Assembly: GCA_964501335.1 (NCBI GenBank)
Contig: CAZCTC010000040.1
Span: 7,153-71,152 of the forward strand
Length of the DNA: 64,000 nucleotides
Direction of reading: 5' to 3'
DNA from: CAZCTC01 sp964501335
GTDB taxonomy: Bacteria > Chloroflexota > Anaerolineae > B4-G1 > SLSP01
The notes beneath the pieces were generated by a model that worked only from the letters and a program-made list of their open reading frames with translations, did not search any database and was not told the origin of the DNA. Of this stretch, positions 1 through 8,061 are shown one piece after another. The translations under genes and the position numbers were made by a program. Every line of letters begins with the position of its first letter. Positions within the stretch are counted from its first letter, which is position 1.

Positions 1-2576
1 CCTCTAATCCTTCTATCGATACCTTTGAACTGGCCGGGATTTTAGTCCCTCACGCCGGCCGATATTCCCTGGCCCATCTGGTCGATGAATTGGGGATTGA
101 TCTGCCTCCGCAGAACCATCGTGCGTTGGACGATGCACGGATGGCGATGGCCCTTTTTAATGCTTTGATGGGACGGGCGGCGCAGCTGCCGTCTGATATG
201 TTGCAGGAGATCGTGCGTCTGGGTGAGGCGATGCGCTGGCCGGCGGCGGCTTTCTTCCGGGATGGGCTTCAGATGAAGGCCCGACATGGCTTCAGCGGAG
301 GGATTGGGGCACAGCTGGCGGCGCGCCGTGGGGGCGATGCTGCAGGGCCGCTTTTTCTGCAAGAGGAGCTGGCCGACCCCCTGGTGCCTCGCGATGAACC
401 GTTGTTGCTCGATGAGACGCAGCTGCGGGGGTGGCTGGCGGCCGGTGGGCCGCTGGCGCGGGAGTTGCCCGGGTATGAACCGCGCCCCCAGCAGGAAGAG
501 ATGATGGCGGCAGTGGCTCAGGCCTTTAACGCGGGCCATCATTTGTTGGTGGAGGCCGGAACCGGGACCGGGAAGTCGATGGCTTATTTGATTCCGTCGC
601 TGGCCTGGGCCGTGAGCAACGATCAGCGCGTGGTCGTTTCGACCAATACGATCAATTTGCAGGAGCAGCTGGTGGAGAAAGATTTGCCGGCGCTGGCGAG
701 CGCGTTGCCGTTGGAATTCCGGGCGGCGTTGCTCAAGGGGCGCTCTCATTATCTCTGCCGGCGCCAGTTCCAGCTTTTACGTCAGCGGGGACCTTCGACT
801 GATGAGGAGATCCGGGTGCTGGCCAAGATCCTGCTCTGGTTGCCCAATACGCTGGACGGCGACGGGGACGGGATTTTCCTGCCGACGCCGGGCGAGCGTG
901 GGGTCTGGCGTACTATTTCTGCCGAGAATGAGCTGTGCGATCCGCAGAACTGTCCCTTCTACCGTGATGAAGGTTGTTTCTTCTATCGGGCGCGGGCCCG
1001 GGCGGAAGGGGCGCATGTCTTGGTGATCAACCATGCGTTGCTGCTGGCCGATATGGCTTCCGAGAACCGGGTGTTGCCGGAATATGCCATGCTGGTGATC
1101 GATGAGGCGCACCATCTGGAGCGGGCGGCGACCGATGCGTTGCGGTTCAATGTGGAGCGGCAGCAGGTGCAGTTTTTGATTGAAACGCTGGTCGTGGATC
1201 GGCCCCATCTGCCTTCCCTGGTGGAAGAGGTGATGGGGGTGACCGAGCGGCTGCCGCGGAAGGCGATCGATATTTTCCGGGAGTATCTGGGCCGGATCGA
1301 GGATGCGGCCGGGCGCACCCGGTTGCAGATGCTGGAGTTTTTCGATGCGGTGGCCGAATTTTTGGAAGCGCACAAGACCGGCGGCGAGGATGCCTATGCG
1401 ATTCGGCTGCGTCTGACCCAGTCGTTGCGGACCCAGCCGGGGTGGGATGATGTGGAGATTGCCTGGGATCAGACGGCTCCTTCGCTTCATGCCTTGGTGG
1501 ATGGATTGAACCGTTTAAGCCAGGCTTTGGAGGAGATTGCGGCGGTCGATTCCGGAGATTGGGAGATCCCCCGGCTGCGGGTTTCCGGCGCGCTGCGGCA
1601 GCTGGGGGAGGTCGAATCGCAGCTGCACCATATGATTGCGGAGCCGGAGGCTAACGGGATTTACTGGCTGGAGTCGGAGCGCAACAGCGGGTTGTTGACG
1701 CTTAACTCAGTGCCGTTGAAGGTGGGACCGTTGATCCGCAAGCAGATTTTCGATAAGAACCGCTCGGTGATTATGACTTCGGCCACCTTGCGGGTGGCCG
1801 GTACGTTCGACTATATGCGGGAGCGGTTGGAAGCTACGGATGCCGATGAATTGACGGTGGGATCGCCTTTCGATTACGGTTCGTCCGCTTTGCTCTATCT
1901 GATTACGGATGTGCCCGAACCGGGTCAACCCGGCCACCAGAAGGCGGTGGAACGGACCTTGCAGTCGTTGTTCCAGGCGACGCAGGGACGAGGGATGGCG
2001 CTGTTCACGGCTTACAGCCAGTTACAAGCGACGGCGCAGGCTATCACCGGGCCTCTATCGCGCCAGCAGATCACGGTTTATACCCAGGGGACGGGGAGTT
2101 CGCGGGCGCAATTGCTGGAGAATTTCCGGCGGGGCAACCGGGCGGTTTTGTTGGGAACCCGTTCTTTCTGGGAAGGGGTGGATGTGGCCGGGGATGCCCT
2201 TTCCTGTCTGGCGATTGTGAAGCTGCCTTTTGATGTGCCCAACGATCCGGTGGTGGCAGCGCGGGCCGAAACTTACGACGATTCTTTCAATGCTTATATG
2301 GTGCCTGAGGCCATTTTGCGTTTTATGCAGGGGTTTGGGCGGTTGATCCGGACTCGTTCGGACCGCGGGATTGTGGTGGTGCTCGATCGACGGCTGGTGA
2401 CCAAGGCTTACGGCAAGCGGTTCCTGGATTCATTGCCGGGGCCGGCGGTGCGGAAGGGAACGGCGGAAGCTTTGTCGGCGATTGCGGCTAAGTGGCTGGC
2501 GGGAGAGCCGTTGCCGCCGGTCGATCCGGAGGCGCCGCGGCCGCGGGTCCCGGTTTTTGAAGAACCCCCATGGTGA
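1..2576 (+). CDS. dinG: DinG-family helicase with N-terminal DnaQ-like exonuclease domain (5' end outside window)
   Basis: The reading frame is already open at base 3 and encodes the end of a DEDD-type 3'-5' exonuclease domain (…NHRALDDA…, the ExoIII motif, about bases 114-137), so the gene begins before the window. The rest is an XPD/DinG-like superfamily 2 helicase: Walker A GTGTGKS (about 559-580), a DEAH box VIDEAHH (about 1096-1116), and four cysteines between them (LCRRQ, ELCDPQNC, DEGC) expected to hold a 4Fe-4S cluster. The C-terminal helicase half has GTRSFWEGVD and QGFGRLIR. DnaQ-DinG fusions are known in Firmicutes and related groups and are thought to act in DNA repair; the exact role here is inferred. 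It ends with TGA 64 bases before plsX. A TTG at 90 is not the true start because homologous sequence continues upstream of it. Confidence 0.93.
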   Translation, partial: SNPSIDTFELAGILVPHAGRYSLAHLVDELGIDLPPQNHRALDDARMAMALFNALMGRAAQLPSDMLQEIVRLGEAMRWPAAAFFRDGLQMKARHGFSGGIGAQLAARRGGDAAGPLFLQEELADPLVPRDEPLLLDETQLRGWLAAGGPLARELPGYEPRPQQEEMMAAVAQAFNAGHHLLVEAGTGTGKSMAYLIPSLAWAVSNDQRVVVSTNTINLQEQLVEKDLPALASALPLEFRAALLKGRSHYLCRRQFQLLRQRGPSTDEEIRVLAKILLWLPNTLDGDGDGIFLPTPGERGVWRTISAENELCDPQNCPFYRDEGCFFYRARARAEGAHVLVINHALLLADMASENRVLPEYAMLVIDEAHHLERAATDALRFNVERQQVQFLIETLVVDRPHLPSLVEEVMGVTERLPRKAIDIFREYLGRIEDAAGRTRLQMLEFFDAVAEFLEAHKTGGEDAYAIRLRLTQSLRTQPGWDDVEIAWDQTAPSLHALVDGLNRLSQALEEIAAVDSGDWEIPRLRVSGALRQLGEVESQLHHMIAEPEANGIYWLESERNSGLLTLNSVPLKVGPLIRKQIFDKNRSVIMTSATLRVAGTFDYMRERLEATDADELTVGSPFDYGSSALLYLITDVPEPGQPGHQKAVERTLQSLFQATQGRGMALFTAYSQLQATAQAITGPLSRQQITVYTQGTGSSRAQLLENFRRGNRAVLLGTRSFWEGVDVAGDALSCLAIVKLPFDVPNDPVVAARAETYDDSFNAYMVPEAILRFMQGFGRLIRTRSDRGIVVVLDRRLVTKAYGKRFLDSLPGPAVRKGTAEALSAIAAKWLAGEPLPPVDPEAPRPRVPVFEEPPW

Positions 2577-2584
2577 TAATTTTT

Positions 2585-2613
2585 ATATGTTCGCACTGAC
2601 AGTGCGAACATAT
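2585..2613. repeat. Intergenic palindrome (14-bp stem, short form)
   Basis: ATATGTTCGCACTG and its exact reverse complement are separated by one base, between the helicase gene and plsX. It is shorter than the 36-base palindromes elsewhere in the window but shares the T-rich outer part and TTCG core. No T-tract follows the right arm, so it does not look like an intrinsic terminator. Confidence 0.8.
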
Positions 2614-2640
2614 CTCTAAAAATCGAGCGGAGGATAAAGT

Positions 2641-3687
2641 ATGCGCATCGTGGTCGATGCTTTTGGTTCCGATGAACGGCCGGGGCCGGATGTGGCCGGG
2701 GCGGTGATGGCGGCGCGGGAACTGGGCGATGAGATCATTTTGGTCGGCCCCGAGGAAGAGACCCGCCGTGAGCTGGCCAAACACAATGTCGAAGGCCTTA
2801 ACATTCGCATTGTCCATGCTCCGGACGTGATGGCGATGGATGAGCATTCGGATGCGGTGCGTACGAAGAAGGATTCTTCGATTCGGGTGGGGATGCGGAT
2901 GGTCAAGGAAGGGCAGGCCGATGCTTTTGTGTCGGCCGGGAATACGATCGCCTGTCTGGCTTCGGCGCTGTTTGATCTGGGGCGCATTCGCACTGCCGGG
3001 GGGCGTATCGATCGCCCGGCGCTGGCCTCGATCTATCCGGTGGCGTTTCAACCGGTGCTGGCGCTGGATATGGGGGCGACGGCCGATGTCCAGCCGGAAT
3101 ATCTATTGCAATTTGCGCGTATGGGCGTGATCTATGCCGAGAAGGTGATGGGGATTAAAAATCCGCGGGTGGCGTTGCTGGCCAACGGGGAAGAAGCGGA
3201 AAAGGGGTCGATGACCGTGCGGGACTCCTTTCACCTTTTCCAGGAGAGCGGTTTGAATTTCGTGGGCAATGTAGAGCCCAAGGAGATCAGCCGGGGCGCC
3301 ACGGATGTGGTGGTGACCGACGGCTTTACCGGCAATGTGATGCTCAAGACGACGGAAGCGGTGGCTTCTTTTATCGGGCGGCTGGTGAAGCGCGAATTGC
3401 TGGGGGGCCCTTTGGGCAAGGTTGGATTGGTGCTGTTGGTGCCGGCGTTGATTGTGGCCTTGCCGGCCTTGTTGGCCTGGGGGCCGGCGATTCGGACCAT
3501 TATGCGTCGGGTGGATTATGCCGAATATGGCGGTGGATTGTTGTTGGGGGTGGACGGCGTGGTGATTGTCGGGCATGGCCGTTCCAATGCCAAAGCGATC
3601 CGCAGTGCGATTCGCCAGGCCCATCAAGCTGTTGAGGCGCAGATCGTGCCGACGATCAAAGCCGGGCTGGAAACTGTCGGGAAATAA
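2641..3687 (+). CDS. plsX: Phosphate acyltransferase PlsX
   Basis: 348 residues, the usual PlsX length. The N-terminus MRIVVDAFGSDERPGPDVAG is the family's metal/nucleotide-like opening (normally DAMGGD), followed by the SAGNTIA glycine-rich segment and LLANGEEAEKG. PlsX converts acyl-ACP and phosphate to acyl-phosphate, feeding PlsY in membrane phospholipid synthesis; it is a peripheral membrane enzyme. A strongly hydrophobic stretch near residues 260-285 is longer than I would expect and may help membrane contact. A GGAGG site lies 7 bases upstream of the ATG. fabF follows about 150 bases later on the same strand, giving a lipid-synthesis pair. The family assignment is firm; DAFGSD in place of DAMGGD is a minor variation. 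Confidence 0.93.
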   Translation: MRIVVDAFGSDERPGPDVAGAVMAARELGDEIILVGPEEETRRELAKHNVEGLNIRIVHAPDVMAMDEHSDAVRTKKDSSIRVGMRMVKEGQADAFVSAGNTIACLASALFDLGRIRTAGGRIDRPALASIYPVAFQPVLALDMGATADVQPEYLLQFARMGVIYAEKVMGIKNPRVALLANGEEAEKGSMTVRDSFHLFQESGLNFVGNVEPKEISRGATDVVVTDGFTGNVMLKTTEAVASFIGRLVKRELLGGPLGKVGLVLLVPALIVALPALLAWGPAIRTIMRRVDYAEYGGGLLLGVDGVVIVGHGRSNAKAIRSAIRQAHQAVEAQIVPTIKAGLETVGK

Positions 3688-3715
3688 ATCCGGAAAATGT
3701 GAGAGATAGAAGCGC

Positions 3716-3751
3716 ATTGTGTCGGCGACTTTCCGAAGTCGCCGACACAAT
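3716..3751. repeat. 36-base palindrome (16-bp stem, TCCG loop)
   Basis: The left arm ATTGTGTCGGCGACTT is an exact reverse complement of the right arm, around a four-base loop. It lies between plsX and fabF. Reading the minus strand, the flank GAGATTTGTTTTTGTTC resembles the GAGAGTTTTTTT flank of other copies, so this copy is in reverse orientation. Confidence 0.85.
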
Positions 3752-3777
3752 GAACAAAAACAAATCTCTTTGCTTGT

Positions 3778-3813
3778 TTATTTTCGCCCGCCGTTTAAGG
3801 CGGGCGAAAATAT
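3778..3813. repeat. 36-base palindrome, imperfect copy
   Basis: A 14-bp perfect core, TATTTTCGCCCGCC, with its complement around GTTTAA. Counting one mismatched pair at each end gives the same 16-4-16 layout as the other copies. It abuts the upstream possible start codon of fabF at 3812. Confidence 0.75.
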
Positions 3814-3841
3814 GAATCCAGCAGAAGGAGTGAGAAGCTGC

Positions 3842-5089
3842 ATGGGAGAGCGCATTCGAGTGGTTATTACCGGCATGGGGATGCTCAGTCCTTTGGGCCT
3901 GACTCTTCAGGAGAGCTGGGAGGGTTTACAGCAGGGTCGTTCCGGCGTGGGTCCAGTTACTTTGTTTGACTCATCAACGCTGCCGGTGCATATAGCTGGA
4001 GAGGTGAAGGGGTTCGATCCCGCCCGGTATATGAATCCTAAGGAAGCCCGGCGGATGGCGCGTTGTTCTCAGATGGCGCTGGCGGCGGCGCAAGAAGCCG
4101 TTGCGGATTCCGGGCTGGCGGTTCCGATGGTCGATGCGGAACGGGCTGGGGTGGCTATCGGGGTTGGGATGGGCGGATTGGAATGGGCGCTGGAGCATTC
4201 GCGCAAGTTCTGGAAGCAGGGTTTATTGGGGGCCAGTCCTTTTGCGCTTGTTTCGGCGTTGCCGAGCATGCCTTCTTACCATGTCAGTTTGTGGACCGGG
4301 GCCAAGGGACCGGTGACCACGCCGGTAGCGGCCTGTGCCAGCGGCAGTCAGGCCATTGGGGAAGCGGCCGAGTTGATCCGGCATGGCCGTGCCGATGTGA
4401 TGATTGCAGGAGGGACGGAGGCGCTGGTAGCGGAGATTCCGCTCTCCGGGTTTGTGGTGATGGGGGCACTTTCAAAACGCAACGATGAACCCGAGCGGGC
4501 CAGCCGGCCTTTCGATAAGGAGCGGGACGGCTTTGTTTTCTCGGAGGGCGCCGGGGTGATGGTTTTGGAGCGGCTGGAGGTGGCGCTGGCCCGGGGAGCG
4601 CGGATCTACGGCGAGGTGTTGGGCTATGCTTCGTCGTCGGATGCCTATCATATTGCGCAGCCCGATCCGGAAGGGATGGGGGCGCAACGGGCGATGCGCT
4701 GGGCTTTGGAGGATGCCGGGGTGGCTCCGGAGGAGATCGATTATATCAATGCCCATGGAACCGGCACGCCGATCAACGATCCGATTGAGACCTATGCGAT
4801 CAAGCAGGTATTTGGGCGGCGGGCCTATCAGATTCCGATCAGTTCGAGCAAGTCGATGATCGGGCATGCGATGGGCGCGGCCGGGGCGATTGAGTCGATT
4901 GCGACGGTGAAGATGTTGGGTGAGGGGCAGGTCAATCCGACGATCAATCTGGAGGATCCCGACCCGGCCTGCGATCTGGATTATGTGCCGTTAAAGGGGC
5001 GGGCGCGGTCGATGCAGCTGGCGTTGAAGAATGCCTTCGGGCTGGGCGGGCAGAATGCCTGTCTGGTATTGAAGCGGTGGAATCCATAG
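3842..5089 (+). CDS. fabF: 3-oxoacyl-ACP synthase II (KAS II)
   Basis: 415 residues from the chosen ATG, matching normal FabF length, and starting with the typical RVVITGMGMLSPLG. The catalytic triad of elongating ketosynthases is visible: Cys in VAACASGSQ (about residue 163), His in NAHGTGT (about 304) and His in SKSMIGHAMG (about 341). The enzyme condenses malonyl-ACP with acyl-ACP in cytoplasmic fatty-acid elongation. An in-frame ATG at 3812 would add ten residues but has no ribosome site and touches a palindrome, while AGAAGGAG precedes the chosen start by about 12 bases. Its position after plsX fits a lipid-synthesis cluster; nothing ties it specifically to the distant NRPS genes. Confidence 0.93.
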   Translation: MGERIRVVITGMGMLSPLGLTLQESWEGLQQGRSGVGPVTLFDSSTLPVHIAGEVKGFDPARYMNPKEARRMARCSQMALAAAQEAVADSGLAVPMVDAERAGVAIGVGMGGLEWALEHSRKFWKQGLLGASPFALVSALPSMPSYHVSLWTGAKGPVTTPVAACASGSQAIGEAAELIRHGRADVMIAGGTEALVAEIPLSGFVVMGALSKRNDEPERASRPFDKERDGFVFSEGAGVMVLERLEVALARGARIYGEVLGYASSSDAYHIAQPDPEGMGAQRAMRWALEDAGVAPEEIDYINAHGTGTPINDPIETYAIKQVFGRRAYQIPISSSKSMIGHAMGAAGAIESIATVKMLGEGQVNPTINLEDPDPACDLDYVPLKGRARSMQLALKNAFGLGGQNACLVLKRWNP

Positions 5090-5129
5090 ATGGTTTACGT
5101 TAAGAATTTTATGAAAGGGCAGATTATCC

Positions 5130-5864
5130 ATGCGTTTGATCAGTAACAAATCTTATATTGAAAAACGGGAAAAAATCGGGTTGTGGGCGGCCATGTCAGG
5201 TATCGTTTGTCTGATGGGGGCGTTGTTCCTTACCATGTTTGATCCTTCCCAGGGGACTATCCTTACCCAGGATAATGTATTTTGGATCACGATGGCGTTG
5301 ATTGCTGTCGGTTTTCTGGCCTCAAATATCGGCAATTTTTATGGGGAGTGGTTTGCGGGCGACGATGCGCCTTATAAGAAGATGCCAGCCGCGTTGAAGA
5401 TGCTTGACGATCATTATACGTTGTTGATGTATAAGGAGCCTTTGCCCTTTGTCCTGGTCGATCCGGGCGGCGTGACGGTATTGACCGTCAAGACACAGCG
5501 GGGCGATATTGTGTATCAGGACAACAAGTGGCGGCATCGGGAGAAGTTTGGGTTATTTCAGCGGATGATCGGGCGGGAGTCGTTGGGCAAGCCCGATCTG
5601 GATTCGGCAGACAATGTGGAGCGGATGCGCAAGATTCTGGCGAAGCGCTTGCCGGAAGGGGTCGAGGTGCCGGTGCAGGGGGTGGTGTTCTTTTCCCATC
5701 CCGAGGCAAAGTTGCAATTGATCAATCCACCGGTGCCGGGTTTCTCGTCCACGAAGAACAAATTTCCGGCCTGGATGCGGGAAGCGGGGCGCCGGCCGGC
5801 TCTCTCTCCGGAAGCCCGGGCGGCTTTGGAGAAGGCGTTGGGGCTGGATGCGGCGGAGAAGTAA
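5130..5864 (+). CDS. Membrane protein with NERD-like domain
   Basis: 244 residues. Two hydrophobic segments lie near residues 18-40 and 52-72, so the N-terminus is probably a membrane hairpin. The soluble part begins LDDHYTLLMYKEP and contains PGGVTVLTVKTQRGDIVYQDNKW, which resembles the NERD (nuclease-related) core, where an acidic/Lys pattern sits before a GxI…W turn. The usual E-x-K of active NERD proteins reads TVKTQRG here, so nuclease activity is doubtful. The C-terminus is charged and Ala-rich. Genes of this sort are common in Chloroflexota with unknown role. It follows fabF by 40 bases and may be cotranscribed. The fold call is moderate confidence; the function is unknown. Confidence 0.6.
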   Translation: MRLISNKSYIEKREKIGLWAAMSGIVCLMGALFLTMFDPSQGTILTQDNVFWITMALIAVGFLASNIGNFYGEWFAGDDAPYKKMPAALKMLDDHYTLLMYKEPLPFVLVDPGGVTVLTVKTQRGDIVYQDNKWRHREKFGLFQRMIGRESLGKPDLDSADNVERMRKILAKRLPEGVEVPVQGVVFFSHPEAKLQLINPPVPGFSSTKNKFPAWMREAGRRPALSPEARAALEKALGLDAAEK

Positions 5865-5916
5865 GAAAGAGATTTCACCACAGAGCTTGTGTCGCCAGGG
5901 CGGTTCTGGAAAAGCT

Positions 5917-5952
5917 ATGATTTCGTGCGCCTTCTGAGGCGCACGAAATCAT
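5917..5952 (-). repeat. 36-base palindrome (reverse-oriented unit)
   Basis: The arms ATGATTTCGTGCGCCT and AGGCGCACGAAATCAT surround TCTG. Read on the minus strand, the flank GCACGGAATGGGAGAAGAG followed by AGTTTTTTTGTTG matches the GCGCGGGATGG…GAGAGTTTTTT flank of the + strand copies. The other flank (TGTCGCC…TCTGGAAAA) matches the flank of the copy at 55640. Confidence 0.85.
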
Positions 5953-6004
5953 CAACAAAAAAACTCTCTTCTCCCATTCCGTGCGGTGTATCGGATCGGG
6001 ATAA

Positions 6005-6042
6005 AAAAACACCCGCCTTTTCAGGCGGGCGTTTTTTTTGTT
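6005..6042. terminator. Bidirectional intrinsic terminator
   Basis: An A-run, CCCGCC, loop TTTTCA, GGCGGG and then a run of eight T. It lies between the convergent NERD-like gene (+) and SPFH gene (-), and reads as a hairpin with a U-tract on both strands. The A…T order is the reverse of the T…A order in the 36-base palindromes. Confidence 0.85.
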
Positions 6043-6049
6043 TTGAGGG

Positions 6050-7108
6050 TTACGGCTTGAGGCCCTTCAGTTTGGCTTCCCACTTGGCTGTGAGGCGGTT
6101 GTAGGTGTCCTCGCTGATCTTGCCGGTGGCCAGCTGCGTATCCAGGTTATCCAGCAGGGCCTGGATTTCGTCCGGAGTGGTGGGATTGGCGGGAGCAGCC
6201 GGGGTGGCGGCGGGAGTTCCGGCGGCCGGGGTCTGCGGCTGTCCGCCGGCCGGACGCTGGGTGGCGCCGCTGACCATCTGGGCCATGGCGGCTCCGAGGC
6301 CGAGCCCGGCGCCGAGTTCCACGCCGGTGGCCGTCGCGCCGCCGCCGCCGGGTTTATTGGCGACATCGCGCATGGCCTGGGCCGTCTGGTATTGCATGTA
6401 GGCGTTCATATCGCCGATGGCTCCCATGGAGGCACGGGCGTCAATGGCCTTGGCGGTCTCTTCAGTAGGGGAGATCGATTCGATATAGAACGACGTCAGC
6501 GTGACGCCGCGGCTGGCAAATTCTTCAGCGGCTTTGGCCCGCACGCCGGTGGAGATCTCTTCGGCAAAGGCTGCCATCTGGATGACGGAGCGGTTCAGTT
6601 CACCGAAGATATCCATCAGCTTGGTGAGGATGATGCTGCGGAAGAAGCCTTCAATATCGCGGGTCGAGTAAAGGTTCTGCGTGCCGACGATCTTGGCGAC
6701 GAAGAGCTGCGGGTCGGTGATTTGCAGGGCGTAGGTGCCATGGCCGATGATCCGGGCCATGCCCAGGATGGGATCCTGGATGGTGATCGGTTGGGGAGTG
6801 CCCCATTTCATATCGGTCAGTTCCCGCAGTGTGACGAAGTAAACTTCGGCTTTGAAGGGGGTCTGGCCGGAGAAGACTTTGCCGATCAGGTTGACGAGCA
6901 GGGGGACATTGGCAGTAGTCAGGGTGTGGCGTCCCGGCCCGAAGACATCGAGGGCCTTGCCGTCGCGGAAGAAGATCGCGGCCTGCGCTTCGCGGACGAT
7001 CAGCTGGCTGCCGATCCGAAAATCACCGGATCCCTGTTCAGGGAAGCGGTGCACCATTTCCTGACGACCTTCATCCATGTATTCGATGATATCAAAAACG
7101 CGCGACAT
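6050..7108 (-). CDS. SPFH-domain protein with C-terminal SHOCT-like segment
   Basis: 352 residues. Residues about 30-210 form an SPFH/band-7-like domain of the YdjI / 'virion core protein' type (VREAQAAIFFRDGKALDVFGPGRHTL, then an RSIILTKLMDIFGEL helix and GVTLTSFYIESISPTEE). A Gly/Ala/Pro-rich linker (about 250-310) leads to a C-terminal short helical unit with DEIQALLDNLDTQLATGKIS and a following EDTYNRL, which resembles SHOCT modules. There is no signal peptide. An AAGGAGG site precedes the ATG. Such proteins assemble on membranes or in stress-related complexes; the exact role is unknown. It lies just downstream of, and in the same direction as, the helical-partner gene at 7145-7687, so the two are likely cotranscribed and may work together. 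Confidence 0.8.
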   Translation of the reverse strand: MSRVFDIIEYMDEGRQEMVHRFPEQGSGDFRIGSQLIVREAQAAIFFRDGKALDVFGPGRHTLTTANVPLLVNLIGKVFSGQTPFKAEVYFVTLRELTDMKWGTPQPITIQDPILGMARIIGHGTYALQITDPQLFVAKIVGTQNLYSTRDIEGFFRSIILTKLMDIFGELNRSVIQMAAFAEEISTGVRAKAAEEFASRGVTLTSFYIESISPTEETAKAIDARASMGAIGDMNAYMQYQTAQAMRDVANKPGGGGATATGVELGAGLGLGAAMAQMVSGATQRPAGGQPQTPAAGTPAATPAAPANPTTPDEIQALLDNLDTQLATGKISEDTYNRLTAKWEAKLKGLKP

Positions 7109-7144
7109 TTTATTTTTGCCTCCTTAAGCAAATCGTGACGCGAA

Positions 7145-7687
7145 TTAAAGGCTGGGCCCCGAGGCGATATCCGCAGCGTTGTTGAGGAATTCGCGGCGCC
7201 GGTCGAAGGTGGAATTGGCTTCGCGGGCGAGATCTCGGATGGTGCGCAGCAGCGAGGGGAGTTCTTCTCCCATCAGCCCGTCGCGGGCGTGTTGAATGGC
7301 AGCCTCGATGCGTTCCACATAGTCCAACAGGGAGACGTCGAATTGATAGACGCGATCGAGATCATCTTCTTTCACGCGGACGGCATCGAAGAAGCCGCCG
7401 TAGCCGTAAGAAGCGGTGCGGACCCGATCGATGAAGGTTTGAAGCTGGGTGGCGGCGCTGCCGGTGTCGTTAAGTAAGGCAATTTTGCCTGCGCCAATCA
7501 TGTCGGTCTGGAGGCTGTCCAGCTGGGTCTTGGCCGTGCGCATGCGGGCGGCGATGGTTTCGCGCAATAGTTTGTCGGCTTCGCGGCGCAACTCCTTTTG
7601 CTTGTAACCTTTGTAGCCGGGGACGATATCAGAAATGCCCCGCTCCAGGCCGAACATATTTTCCTTGATCCTGTCCAGTAAGCTCAT
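7145..7687 (-). CDS. Conserved coiled-coil protein, partner of SPFH gene
   Basis: 180 residues from the ATG at 7687, which has AGGAGG six bases upstream. A longer reading frame starting at 7753 adds residues without a ribosome site and was not used. The protein is mostly helical: KQKELRREADKLLRETIAAR and following residues predict a long amphipathic coiled coil, then a Gly/Tyr turn (SYGYGGFFDAV) and more helix. There is no signal peptide or membrane segment. I recognise no catalytic motif. It resembles the small soluble proteins encoded beside SPFH/YdjI-type genes. The 36-base gap to the SPFH gene suggests an operon. Function is unknown. Confidence 0.75.
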   Translation of the reverse strand: MSLLDRIKENMFGLERGISDIVPGYKGYKQKELRREADKLLRETIAARMRTAKTQLDSLQTDMIGAGKIALLNDTGSAATQLQTFIDRVRTASYGYGGFFDAVRVKEDDLDRVYQFDVSLLDYVERIEAAIQHARDGLMGEELPSLLRTIRDLAREANSTFDRRREFLNNAADIASGPSL

Positions 7688-8061
7688 AGTTTTCCTCCTG
7701 AGATCTAAATAACTGCCGACCGGGTCCCCAGATGGTAATGACAGGCAAGACAAGGCAATCCTGATCTGGGGGGCTTAATCACTATACGCATTTAACGCCT
7801 TCATTGTAGCATAATTTGGTTAAGAGAAAAGGATTGTCAAGGGGGGGGATCTATTTATCGATATGTTTTCTGCTCTGTATAGGGGGGTAGCGTCCCGCAC
7901 AAGGCTTTGGTTCGGCTTGAAGCGACGCGCGGGAGGGGAAGGGAGTTTTTTGTTTCTTATGTTTTCGGCGGCTTTTTCAAGCCGCCGAAAACATGGATCT
8001 TTTTTCTGCTTTTTGAGGGCTGGTTCCTGTGGGCGAAAAAGCAGTTTGCGTCAGGATTGGG
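7688..8061. other. Intergenic region with one palindromic repeat unit
   Basis: 374 bases between two minus-strand genes. It holds the upstream region of the coiled-coil gene and one copy of the composite intergenic repeat (7890-7994). Short open frames in it have no ribosome site and no recognisable product. Confidence 0.7.
7890..7994 (+). repeat. Composite intergenic repeat unit with 36-base palindrome
   Basis: GCGTCCCGC at 7890-7898, GACGCGCGGGA at 7924-7934, a GGGAGTTTTTTG tract, then the palindrome at 7959-7994 with arms ATGTTTTCGGCGGCTT and loop TTTC. The same order recurs near 48031, 48168, 48666 and 55222. Confidence 0.85.

Noticed and set aside
3719..3841. Upstream extension of fabF
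   Set aside because: It would translate two palindromes and has no family match; the protein begins normally at 3842.
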